NCBI GenBank assembly: GCA_025457725.1
Contig: JALOTU010000110.1
Location: forward strand, 1-7,054
Origin: Verrucomicrobiota bacterium
Lineage (GTDB): Bacteria > Verrucomicrobiota > Verrucomicrobiia > Limisphaerales > DSYF01
Reading direction: 5' to 3'
DNA: 7,054 nt
Part shown: positions 1 through 6,422 of the stretch, one piece after another
Layout: every line of letters begins with the position of its first letter
How positions within the stretch are numbered: the stretch's first letter is position 1
Notes under the pieces: model-generated
Seen by the model: only the letters and a program-made list of their open reading frames with translations
Told to the model about the DNA's origin: nothing
Databases searched by the model: none
Position numbers and translations under genes: made by a program

Positions 1-227
1 GCCTCCCCGGGCCCCAGGCTCGACACGCGCCGATGCGGCCCGCCGTCGAGCGAGGCGGTGATTTCCACCTCGCCGTCCTCCACCACGTAAAGGCCGTCGC
101 CGGGATCCCCCTCTGCAAACACAATGGCTCCCTCCAGAACCAGGCGCTCCTCCGCGATGCCTCGCAGGGCTTCTTTGGCCGGGGCGTTCAAATCCCGGAA
201 CAATTCACAGGATGCAAGCGAAGTCAT
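1..227 (-). CDS. Cyclic nucleotide-binding domain protein (Crp-like N-terminus), partial
   Basis: This is the first 75 codons of a gene read leftward from an ATG at 225-227; it runs off the window edge with no stop. Residues 8-56 match the start of a cyclic-nucleotide-binding (Crp/Fnr-type) beta-barrel: a lead helix (CELFRDLNAPAKEALRGIA), then the characteristic turn EGDPGDGLYVVEDGEVEI at residues 39-56, and LGPGE at 71-75, where the family usually continues towards the ligand-binding loop. That ligand loop and any helix-turn-helix lie outside the window, so it cannot be said whether this is a Crp-like transcription factor, a stand-alone cNMP-binding protein or part of a larger signalling protein. 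There is no clear Shine-Dalgarno sequence. The start codon lies inside a 22-bp inverted repeat, which could be an operator. The domain call is firm; the molecular role is open. Confidence 0.85.
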   Translation of the reverse strand, partial: MTSLASCELFRDLNAPAKEALRGIAEERLVLEGAIVFAEGDPGDGLYVVEDGEVEITASLDGGPHRRVSSLGPGE

Positions 228-246
228 GTCCGCACTCTAGGACATG
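225..246. promoter_or_regulatory. 22-bp perfect inverted repeat over the start of the cNMP-binding gene
   Basis: CATGTCC (225-231) and GGACATG (240-246) are exact reverse complements separated by 8 bases, 22 bp overall. The left arm contains the start codon of the leftward cNMP-binding gene. A -10-like hexamer TAGAGT (minus strand, 234-239) falls in the spacer. The 22-bp span equals that of classical Crp/Fnr operators, although the half-site is not the E. coli TGTGA. An operator for autoregulation is an inference; a chance repeat or an mRNA hairpin is the alternative. Confidence 0.4.
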
Positions 247-284
247 TCGACGGGAGGTAAAGTCAAGAGATGCCGCGTCGGGTT

Positions 285-314
285 TTCGGCTTGCGCAGCC
301 CGCTGGAAGCCGAA
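285..314 (+). promoter_or_regulatory. Hairpin in the dUTPase leader
   Basis: TTCGGCTT (285-292) and AAGCCGAA (307-314) are perfect 8-base complements with a 14-base loop, and the loop itself contains CAGC/GCTG. The structure ends 11 bases before the dUTPase ATG at 326. It includes the only weakly Shine-Dalgarno-like stretch nearby (TGGAAG, 304-309), so folding could affect translation. No U-tract follows, so it is not an intrinsic terminator. A regulatory role is inferred only from position. Confidence 0.35.
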
Positions 315-325
315 CACTTTCCGTG

Positions 326-706
326 ATGGAACAACCTGACCAACTCCGCGAGCTGTTTCGCATGCAGCAGGCCCTGAACGCGCGCATCGGCGTCCAGACC
401 AGTGGCATGAGCGACACCGAGAAAACCAAATGGGTGCTCAACTATTGCCGCGCCATGACGCAGGAAATCGCCGAGCTCACCGACAGCGTCCCCTGGAAAT
501 GGTGGGCGAAGTACCAGAAGTTCGATGAACAGAACGCCCGGGTCGAGGTCGTGGATCTGTTCCATTTCCTGATCAGCCTGGCGCAGGTGCTGGGCATGAG
601 CGCCGATGACGTCTTCCATGCCTACGTCAAAAAGAACGAGGTGAACTTCAAACGCCAGGACGGTGGCTATGCGGTCAAGGACGAGACCGATTCCAGGCAC
701 ATTTGA
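326..706 (+). CDS. Dimeric all-alpha dUTPase (dUTP diphosphatase)
   Basis: A 126-residue protein of the all-alpha NTP pyrophosphohydrolase superfamily, dUTPase_2 type. Members of this group hydrolyse dUTP (and often dUDP) to dUMP, keeping uracil out of DNA and feeding thymidylate synthesis. Visible hallmarks are the helix-borne metal-binding pairs E47-x-x-E50 (EIAEL) and E74-x-x-D77 (VEVVDLFHF), a W/K-rich stretch PWKWWAKYQ (56-64), and the tail KKNEVNFKRQDGGY (102-115), typical of the dimeric enzymes. It is unrelated to the trimeric Dut fold. The reading frame stays open back to 212, but that extension overlaps the divergent cNMP-binding gene and has no family resemblance, so ATG 326 is chosen; GTG 323 directly before it is an alternative. 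The membrane-protein gene follows 87 bp downstream on the same strand. A MazG-like or dCTP-preferring enzyme is a less likely alternative. Confidence 0.87.
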   Translation: MEQPDQLRELFRMQQALNARIGVQTSGMSDTEKTKWVLNYCRAMTQEIAELTDSVPWKWWAKYQKFDEQNARVEVVDLFHFLISLAQVLGMSADDVFHAYVKKNEVNFKRQDGGYAVKDETDSRHI

Positions 707-793
707 ACCGTCTTGTTTCTCGCGAGCAGCGAGTGGCTCCGGTGCGCTTGAAACCGGTCTGCCGCGAATCACTTCAACGCCAACCGCACCTGT

Positions 794-2254
794 ATGGCCG
801 TCCAGTTCGAGATGAATCTGCCGGGACGGTCGGGCAGGGCGAACCTCGGTTGCCTGTGCCTGTTCCTCGCGCCCTTTTTTGGCGTGGGCCTGGTGTTTCT
901 GTGGATTGGTTTTCGCGACGCACTGCAGGGCGACCTCCAAGGAGGATTGCCGGTGGCGGGCTTCGCGTTGCTGTTCCTGGGGTTTGCAGGATTGTTCCTC
1001 TGGCTGGGAATCCGGTCCAACCGCCAGAAGCGGGCGCTCCAGGTCCTGCGGGAACAGTGCCCCGACCAGCCGTGGCTGTGGCGCCCGGATTGGCGGAGCG
1101 GCCGGATTCAGTCCAGTGAAGGCAAATCGGCCGTGTTGCTGTGGATCATGGCCCTTGCGTTCATCGGCCTCTCGCTTCCGGCCGTGCTGGCGATTCCGTC
1201 CGAACTGGAAAAGGGCAACAAGCCCATCCTGGTCGCCCTGGTGTTCCCGCTGGCGGGTATCGGCTTGGCCACGGGTGCCGCTCGTGCCACGATACGCCAG
1301 CGCAATTTTGGCCGATCCGAGTTGGAGCTGCACACGCTCCCCGGTGTGATCGGAGGCACCTTGAGTGGAGCCCTGGAGATTCCTTCGAAGGTGCGGAGCA
1401 GCAGCGGTTTCAAGTTGCGCCTGCTATGCCTCAAACGGACCACGTCGGGATCCGGAAAGAACCGCTCCACGCATGAGAGTGTGCTGTGGGAGGAGGAAAA
1501 GACCCTGCTCAGGGATTTCATGGAAACCGAGCCCGACAGAACCGGGTTGCCCATCTTCTTCAACATTCCGTTCGACCAACCGCAATCGCTCAGCGGGAAT
1601 CCTGCGATCCTCTGGAGACTGGAAGTGAATGCGGACGTGCCCGGTGTCGATTACGCCGCGCAGTTCGAGGTTCCGGTGTTTCGCACGGCGGAGAGCCGGC
1701 CGGACGCGGCGCCGGCGCCGGATCCCACCGCTTCGTTTCAGCCTTCTGGAGAGGCTTGGCAGCCGCCGCTGAAGACCCGCATCCAGGTCACGGAAACCTT
1801 GCGTGGAGAAACCGAGCTGTACTTTCCCGCGGCTCGCAACACGGGCGCCCTGGCGGCACTGCTGGCTTTTCTGGCCATCTGGACCGGGGTCCTCTGGTTC
1901 CTGCTGGAGGCGGGTGCGCCCATGATCTTTCCCATCGTTTTCGGCTTTTTCGAGGTGTTGCTCCTGGTTTTTGCGGTTCAAGGTCTGTTCCACGCAGTGC
2001 GCATCACGGCCAATCGCGATCAAATCGAACTGCGCAACCGCCTCCTGCTGTTCAAATGGCGCAACGTCGTGGCCTCCAGCGATGTGCAATCCATCCAGTT
2101 GAAGACGGGGATGCAATCGGGAACCAAGGTTTACTACGACATCCAGCTGGTTTTGAAATCCGGCGGGAAGCGGTCCGCCGGCAGCCGGATTCCGGACAAA
2201 AAGCATGCGCAATGGCTCGTGAAACAACTGGAACGCGCCATCGGCCTCTGCTGA
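794..2254 (+). CDS. Six-span membrane protein with beta-rich middle and PH-like tail, unknown function
   Basis: A 486-residue protein I cannot assign to a characterised family. Hydrophobic spans are visible near residues 19-40, 53-73, 113-133, 143-163, 351-371 and 376-401, giving four spans, a long soluble section, then two more. The soluble section (about 175-345) has a beta-sandwich look: PGVIGGTLSGALEIP (183-197), an LWEEE strand at 231-235, LPIFFNIPFDQPQS (252-265), and ILWRLEVNADVPGVDYAAQF (272-291) followed by EVPVF. This loosely recalls arrestin-like domains and DUF3592-type membrane proteins. A Pro/Ala-rich linker follows (303-320). After the last span, residues 403-485 alternate strands and end in an amphipathic helix, as in bacterial PH-like domains (ITANRDQIELRNRLLLFKW, 404-422). 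Start ATG 794 lacks a clear ribosome site; ATG 812 is possible. The gene lies between dUTPase and hpt and may be co-transcribed with them. Confidence 0.8.
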   Translation: MAVQFEMNLPGRSGRANLGCLCLFLAPFFGVGLVFLWIGFRDALQGDLQGGLPVAGFALLFLGFAGLFLWLGIRSNRQKRALQVLREQCPDQPWLWRPDWRSGRIQSSEGKSAVLLWIMALAFIGLSLPAVLAIPSELEKGNKPILVALVFPLAGIGLATGAARATIRQRNFGRSELELHTLPGVIGGTLSGALEIPSKVRSSSGFKLRLLCLKRTTSGSGKNRSTHESVLWEEEKTLLRDFMETEPDRTGLPIFFNIPFDQPQSLSGNPAILWRLEVNADVPGVDYAAQFEVPVFRTAESRPDAAPAPDPTASFQPSGEAWQPPLKTRIQVTETLRGETELYFPAARNTGALAALLAFLAIWTGVLWFLLEAGAPMIFPIVFGFFEVLLLVFAVQGLFHAVRITANRDQIELRNRLLLFKWRNVVASSDVQSIQLKTGMQSGTKVYYDIQLVLKSGGKRSAGSRIPDKKHAQWLVKQLERAIGLC

Positions 2255-2319
2255 CCACGGCGCGTCCTTGCCCGTGATATGCCGGCGCAACGAAAAATGA
2301 CATTGGGGAATCCGCAATC

Positions 2320-2946
2320 ATGAGGCAGACTCCACCCGTGCGCGCCCAAGGTCTGGAATCTCGTCTCTCGAACACCCGTGGGGTTCCCGCCCGGTGGCGG
2401 TCGGATCTGGACTGTGTCCTGATTTCCCAGGCGCAGATCGCGCGACGGGTGCGGAGCCTGGCACGGGAGATAGAAGGCGATTACCGAACCCGCGACCTGG
2501 TCATCGTCTCGCTGCTGAACGGGACGGTCATGTTCCTGGCCGACCTGATCCGGCAGGTGTCCATTCCGCTGCGGCTCGATTTCATCGGCGTCTCCAGTTA
2601 CGGCGCCGGCACCACATCGGGAGAGTTGGTCTTCACCAAGGAGCTGCGCCTGGATGTCAAGGGGCGTGATGTGCTGATCGTGGACGACATTCTCGATACC
2701 GGCCGCACCCTCAAGCGGGTCATCCAGAGGCTGCGACCGCTCAAGCCGCGTCGCCTGCGCACCTGTGTGTTACTGGACAAAACCAGTCGCCGGATCGAGA
2801 AGGTGAACGCCGACTACGTGGGATTCGCGATTCCGGACGTGTTCGTGGTGGGGTACGGCCTCGATTACGCCGAGCGTTATCGCAACCTGCCCTTTGTCGG
2901 GGTCTTGTCAGACAGGCTCTACACCTCCTTGACCACTCCCCAATAG
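2320..2946 (+). CDS. hpt: Hypoxanthine(-guanine) phosphoribosyltransferase
   Basis: A 208-residue type I phosphoribosyltransferase that converts hypoxanthine or guanine plus PRPP into IMP or GMP and PPi in cytosolic purine salvage. Diagnostic features are the PRPP loop VLIVDDILDTGRTL (118-131) with acidic pair D122/D123 and the expected catalytic D126; the flexible loop SSYGAGTTSG (92-101); the PPi-contact loop LLNG (65-68); the purine-contacting lysine K154 in LLDK; and the C-terminal block FVVGYGLDYAERYRNLPFVG (175-194). About 30 residues precede the usual family start, so the N-terminus is uncertain: ATG 2320 has a weak GGGGAA (2305-2310) upstream, and GTG 2338 is an in-frame alternative. 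It lies 65 bp after the membrane-protein gene on the same strand. Its last 28 bases overlap the 3' end of the convergent purU-like gene. The family call is secure; preference for hypoxanthine or guanine cannot be read from sequence. Confidence 0.93.
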   Translation: MRQTPPVRAQGLESRLSNTRGVPARWRSDLDCVLISQAQIARRVRSLAREIEGDYRTRDLVIVSLLNGTVMFLADLIRQVSIPLRLDFIGVSSYGAGTTSGELVFTKELRLDVKGRDVLIVDDILDTGRTLKRVIQRLRPLKPRRLRTCVLLDKTSRRIEKVNADYVGFAIPDVFVVGYGLDYAERYRNLPFVGVLSDRLYTSLTTPQ

Positions 2947-3767
2947 ACATCCAGCCGTTTGGATAGATACAGCTTCACCGCCTTGAGCAGCACACGGCTT
3001 TCGAGCTTTTGCCCTTTGGCGACGATGTCCTTGATCGACATGTTGGGCCGTACCGTGAATCCGTCCTGGGCGATGATCGGTCCTTCATCCAGGTGCATGC
3101 TCACAAAGTGCGCCGTCACCCCGACAATCTTCACGCCGTGCTCGTAGGCCTGGCGATACGCCTGGGCGCCGGGGAAGCTGGGGAGCAGCGATGGGTGGAT
3201 GTTGATGATCTTGTTCTTGTAACGCCACGCGACGTTGGGCGAGAGAATCTTCATGAACCGCGCCAGCACCAGAAAATCCACCTCGAGCTTTTCCAGCAGG
3301 CTCAGGAGCCGCCGTTCCGCGCGCACCCGCTCATTCCACGGGATGCGCACGAAAGGCAGGTTGAACTTGCGTGCCATGCGCTCCAGATCCGGGCGGTTGC
3401 TGATGATGACGGCCGGCTCGGCCTGATTCAATCGGCCGGCCTGAAACTCCTTCATCAACATCTCCAGGCAATGGGGCTCGCGTGTGACGAGGATGGCAAG
3501 GCGCTGCTTTCGTCCCGGCTGCGTCAGGCGCAGTTTGATCTCCATCTTGAGCGATCTGGCCAGTGCCGCCAGTCCCCGGGCCAGAGCTTTGGAATCGATT
3601 CGACCGCTCTTCCACGACGCCTGCAGCGTCATGCTGAACTGGCCGCGCGTGACCTGCTCTTCCAGCGCCTCGATGTTGGCGCCCTGCTCAAAAAGGAAGT
3701 TGGTGACCCGGGCGATGACCCCGGTTTTGTCCCGTCCAATGACCGTGATGGTGGCAAATTGCGTCAT
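2919..3767 (-). CDS. purU: Formyltetrahydrofolate deformylase (PurU-type, ACT + formyltransferase domains)
   Basis: A 282-residue protein, the usual PurU length. PurU hydrolyses 10-formyltetrahydrofolate to formate and tetrahydrofolate, supplying formate for PurT-type purine synthesis and balancing one-carbon pools. Residues 3-80 form an ACT regulatory domain (ITVIGRDKTGVIARVTNFLF at 7-26). Residues 87-282 form the formyltransferase fold with PurU-like TREPHCLEML (95-104), VDFLVLARFMKILSP (163-177) and the catalytic triad N189, H191, D227 (the last in LDEGPIIAQD). Unusually, the active-site loop reads NIHPSLLPSFPG (189-200), as in PurN GAR transformylases, where PurU normally has NIHHSFLPAF. 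The glycine-rich GAR phosphate loop of PurN is absent, so deformylase remains the better call. ATG 3767 is chosen because the ACT domain starts immediately after it; 36 upstream in-frame codons lack family character. No Shine-Dalgarno site is visible. It converges on hpt with a 28-bp overlap. Confidence 0.87.
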   Translation of the reverse strand: MTQFATITVIGRDKTGVIARVTNFLFEQGANIEALEEQVTRGQFSMTLQASWKSGRIDSKALARGLAALARSLKMEIKLRLTQPGRKQRLAILVTREPHCLEMLMKEFQAGRLNQAEPAVIISNRPDLERMARKFNLPFVRIPWNERVRAERRLLSLLEKLEVDFLVLARFMKILSPNVAWRYKNKIINIHPSLLPSFPGAQAYRQAYEHGVKIVGVTAHFVSMHLDEGPIIAQDGFTVRPNMSIKDIVAKGQKLESRVLLKAVKLYLSKRLDVYWGVVKEV

Positions 3768-3964
3768 GCGGCGTGAATCAAAGCGATTTTTGGCCCGGGT
3801 GAAAGCAGATTTTGTTGCCGCGGAAGTTCGCGGTTGAATGGGAACGTCGAGCCCTGATGTCGCCGTCCGTCCCAATGCGCCGGGGGGAATCGTTCCACCA
3901 CGGGAGAGGGCGCGGGCCGCAAATCTGCGTTGCTGTCAGGATAAACCTGTGAAATCGTCTGGTT
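3768..3964. other. Divergent intergenic region, purU / zinc-ribbon gene
   Basis: These 197 bp separate two divergent start codons and should hold promoters for both genes, but I see no convincing -35/-10 pair on either strand. Small GC-rich inverted repeats occur, for example CGCA-AATC-TGCG at 3918-3929. There is no ORF of note and no RNA gene that I recognise. Confidence 0.4.
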
Positions 3965-4765
3965 GTGGACCCGGTCAGCCAGTTCAAGTTTGCCTGCCCA
4001 ATCTGTGGTCAACATCTCCAGGCCAGGTCCGAGGAGGCGGGACACACCACCGAGTGCCCAACCTGTTTCAAGAAGCTGACGGTGCCTCAGGCTCCTGCGA
4101 ACGGGGGTGGAAACCTGATCATCGCCGCCGCGCTCGCAGAATCCTCCCGCCGTGTGGCGGTGCCTCCATCAAGCCCACAGACGCCGGTGGGGGCTCCCAA
4201 GGGCGGTTCCCGCGGATTGAGGATCATCCTGATCGTGACGTTTCTGGCGGTCTTGGCCGTCATCGCTGGACTCGTGTTTCTGTGGCCGGGAGCAGCGGTC
4301 GATTCACCGTCGGACGGTGGAATGGTCCAGCGGTGGACCACCCGTTTTGACGAACTCCAGTTGCTGGAGACGCCGGTTGTCGGGCGGCTGAACGGCTGGT
4401 CGTTCGAGGCTAACCGGCAGATCTGGAGGGGAACACAATTGATTCTGCGCCAGGAGGGGGGAAGCCCGGCGGGACTGAGATTGGAGCTCACCTTTCCGCT
4501 GGCGGGAGGCGAACTGGTCCCCGGCAAGACCTGGAAGTTGCGAACGAAGGATCCGCCGCTGACCGCGCCTGTCCGCATGCTTTGGAAGGACGAGCGGGGA
4601 GACAACCAGTCTCTGGTCTTCCCCTCCGATTATCTCCTCTGGGTGCGCTTTGACGCGGTGAGCAAGAAGAAGGTCACCGGCCGCATTCACCTTTGCCTGT
4701 CCGACCCGGAGCACAGCTGGGTGGCTGGCAGATTCGAAGCGGACGTCAAGACGGTGGTGAAGTGA
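3965..4765 (+). CDS. Zinc-ribbon, single-span membrane protein of unknown function
   Basis: A 266-residue protein. The N-terminus carries a four-cysteine zinc ribbon, C11-x2-C14 and C31-x2-C34 (FACPICGQHLQA, then ECPTCFKKLTVP), like the MJ0042-type ribbons often found on membrane proteins of Verrucomicrobiota and Planctomycetota. A Pro/Gly/Ala/Ser-rich linker follows (41-83), then one hydrophobic span (about 85-107: RIILIVTFLAVLAVIAGLVF). The C-terminal part (about 120-266) is predicted beta-rich, with several Trp and the ending GRIHLCLSDPEHSWVAGRFE (239-258). Ribbon inside and beta-rich part outside the cytoplasmic membrane is the likely topology, but this is inferred. The start is GTG 3965, because an in-frame stop lies at 3950-3952 and no ATG precedes the ribbon. 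No function can be assigned. Its stop is 7 bp from that of the convergent pyrophosphatase gene. Confidence 0.78.
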   Translation: MDPVSQFKFACPICGQHLQARSEEAGHTTECPTCFKKLTVPQAPANGGGNLIIAAALAESSRRVAVPPSSPQTPVGAPKGGSRGLRIILIVTFLAVLAVIAGLVFLWPGAAVDSPSDGGMVQRWTTRFDELQLLETPVVGRLNGWSFEANRQIWRGTQLILRQEGGSPAGLRLELTFPLAGGELVPGKTWKLRTKDPPLTAPVRMLWKDERGDNQSLVFPSDYLLWVRFDAVSKKKVTGRIHLCLSDPEHSWVAGRFEADVKTVVK

Positions 4766-4772
4766 GGCGGGT

Positions 4773-6422
4773 TCAGCGAATCTGGTGCAGGCAATGCGCC
4801 AGGAAGGGAAGCAGTTGCTTCTTGCGGGAAACCACCTCGGCCAGTTCGAAGATGCCCGGCTCCACTTCAGGATAATCGATGGCGTCCATCAACGGTTCAT
4901 CCGCCGCCATGAGCAGCAGGGAGTTCTGGCGCGTCACATCGGTGACCAGCAGCGCGGAGAAGAGGTAGCCGTGCTTTTGACGGTAGGCGCGCAGCGCTTC
5001 CACCACTTCATCCTTGCAACGCCAGAACTGCGTGAATCCAATCTCCTCGATCTGCGCCACGCTGAACCTCAGGTCGTCCTCGATGTACTCCTTGCAATCG
5101 CTGGTGATCGCCTGCGGGGCCGGACGGGAGACCAGGATGGAGCCGGAGCGGAACAGGTCCTCGGCGAACTGGGTGGCGTTGATCCCCGTCATCCCCTCCA
5201 GCTGCTTCAGCACGGCCGCGTCGCGCGGTGTTGCCGTGGGCGAGGTCAGGTTCAACGTGTCCGAGATCAGCCCCGCCAGGAGCAGTCCCGCGATTTCCCT
5301 CGGCAAGGTTACTCCCTGCCGGAGGAAACAGTCGGCGACAATCGTGCTGGTCGAGCCCACCGGATCATTGAGGAAGTAGATCGGTTGTGCCGTGCTGAGC
5401 GCTCCCAGGCGGTGATGGTCAATGATCTCGATGACCTCCGCTTCCTCCGCCCCCTGCACGGCCTGGGACAGTTCGTTGTGGTCCACCAGGATCAGGCGCC
5501 GGTCCACCTGCTTCAGGAAGTCGGATTTGGACAGGATGCCGACGGTGGTGCCGGATTCATCGATCACCGGGAAGGCGTGGGAGTAGGATTCCATGGCCTT
5601 GCGGCGGGCGGAGGCCAGCAGTTCGTCGTCGCGAAACGAGAGAAAATCTTCCTCAATCATGTGGCTCACCGTGATAGCGGCGCGGCACAGCATGGCGGTG
5701 GTCATGGAATCGTGCGGCGACAGCAGCAGGCTCACCCCGTTCCGCTTCGCGGCCTCAATGGTTTCGTCGCGAATGGTCAGGTTTCCGGTCACCACAATGC
5801 ACCGCACCCCCGAGTCCACCGCCAGCCGTTGCACCTCGTGCCGGTCCCCCACCACAATGAGGATCTTCCGGGGTTCATACTGGTTCAGTCGCTCCTGGAA
5901 GGATTCCAGGGACATGCCGCCGATCATCAGCGTGAGGTCCTCCTCGCGTCCCGGCTCCGTTGCATGCACCACGCGGGCGCTGAGCGTTCGGGCCACACCA
6001 TGGAGCGAGGCCAGCACGCGGCGCGATTCGAACAGCCGGTCCGCGCCCGGAAGATGGAACTGCATCATCTTGAACACGCTCGCCAGGCCCAGGCAGCGTT
6101 GCGCCTCGTCCAACACCGGCAACACCCGCAGGTTGTTGCGGTCCATCCACGCCAACGCCTCGGCCACCGGGGTGTCCGGCAGCGCACTCATCACATTGCG
6201 CTGCATCACGTCGCGAACCTTGGGCGCGACGTTGGCGACAAAACGCGGGGCGGGCACCCCAAAGCGCCGCAGCACGAAATCGATCCGCTCGTTCGTGTCG
6301 CCGCACCGGGCGGCCACGGCCTCCGGCAGACCGGTCCGCCGTTTGAATTCCGCGTAGCCGATGGCGGAACAGATGGAATCCAGATCGGGATTGCGATGGC
6401 CAATGACCAGGACTTCGTTCAT
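4773..6422 (-). CDS. Manganese-dependent family II inorganic pyrophosphatase with CBS-DRTGG-CBS regulatory insert
   Basis: A 549-residue DHH-family enzyme hydrolysing PPi to two phosphates in the cytosol. The catalytic core is split by a regulatory insert. Motif 1 is GHRNPDLDS (8-16; metal ligands H9, D13, D15). The insert follows: CBS repeat at about 65-120, DRTGG domain at about 125-250 (IVVGDRHEVQRL 189-200), second CBS at about 252-305. The core resumes with VDHNE (313-317), the DHH motif IIDHH (333-337), GSTSTIVAD (356-364) and LISDTLN (385-391). The DHHA2 domain ends with SRKKQ (532-536), the substrate-binding signature. Characterised CBS-PPases are inhibited by AMP/ADP, and those with DRTGG are activated by diadenosine polyphosphates; the same is expected here. 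ATG 6422 is chosen because motif 1 follows directly; longer in-frame starts run into tRNA-Ala. No Shine-Dalgarno site is visible. No terminator separates it from the upstream tRNA. Confidence 0.93.
   Translation of the reverse strand: MNEVLVIGHRNPDLDSICSAIGYAEFKRRTGLPEAVAARCGDTNERIDFVLRRFGVPAPRFVANVAPKVRDVMQRNVMSALPDTPVAEALAWMDRNNLRVLPVLDEAQRCLGLASVFKMMQFHLPGADRLFESRRVLASLHGVARTLSARVVHATEPGREEDLTLMIGGMSLESFQERLNQYEPRKILIVVGDRHEVQRLAVDSGVRCIVVTGNLTIRDETIEAAKRNGVSLLLSPHDSMTTAMLCRAAITVSHMIEEDFLSFRDDELLASARRKAMESYSHAFPVIDESGTTVGILSKSDFLKQVDRRLILVDHNELSQAVQGAEEAEVIEIIDHHRLGALSTAQPIYFLNDPVGSTSTIVADCFLRQGVTLPREIAGLLLAGLISDTLNLTSPTATPRDAAVLKQLEGMTGINATQFAEDLFRSGSILVSRPAPQAITSDCKEYIEDDLRFSVAQIEEIGFTQFWRCKDEVVEALRAYRQKHGYLFSALLVTDVTRQNSLLLMAADEPLMDAIDYPEVEPGIFELAEVVSRKKQLLPFLAHCLHQIR

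Noticed and set aside
212..325. 38-codon N-terminal extension of dUTPase
   Set aside because: It overlaps the divergent cNMP-binding gene start, crosses the inverted repeats and is Arg/Ser-rich with no family similarity.
707..793. Possible terminator after dUTPase (CTCGC...GCGAG and CCGGT...ACCGG stems)
   Set aside because: Stems are only 5 bp and no T-tract follows, so an intrinsic terminator is not supported.
263..2317. Long minus-strand open frames (263-1333 and 1424-2317) opposite dUTPase and the membrane protein
   Set aside because: Gln/Arg/Pro/His-rich composition, no motifs, and opposite strongly patterned proteins with membrane spans or catalytic residues.
3009..3776. 255-residue plus-strand frame opposite purU
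   Set aside because: No recognisable domain and His/Gln/Arg-rich; purU on the other strand has intact catalytic and ACT motifs over the same bases.
3768..3875. 36-codon N-terminal extension of PurU
   Set aside because: It has no ACT-domain character; the domain starts directly after ATG 3767 and the resulting length is normal for the family.
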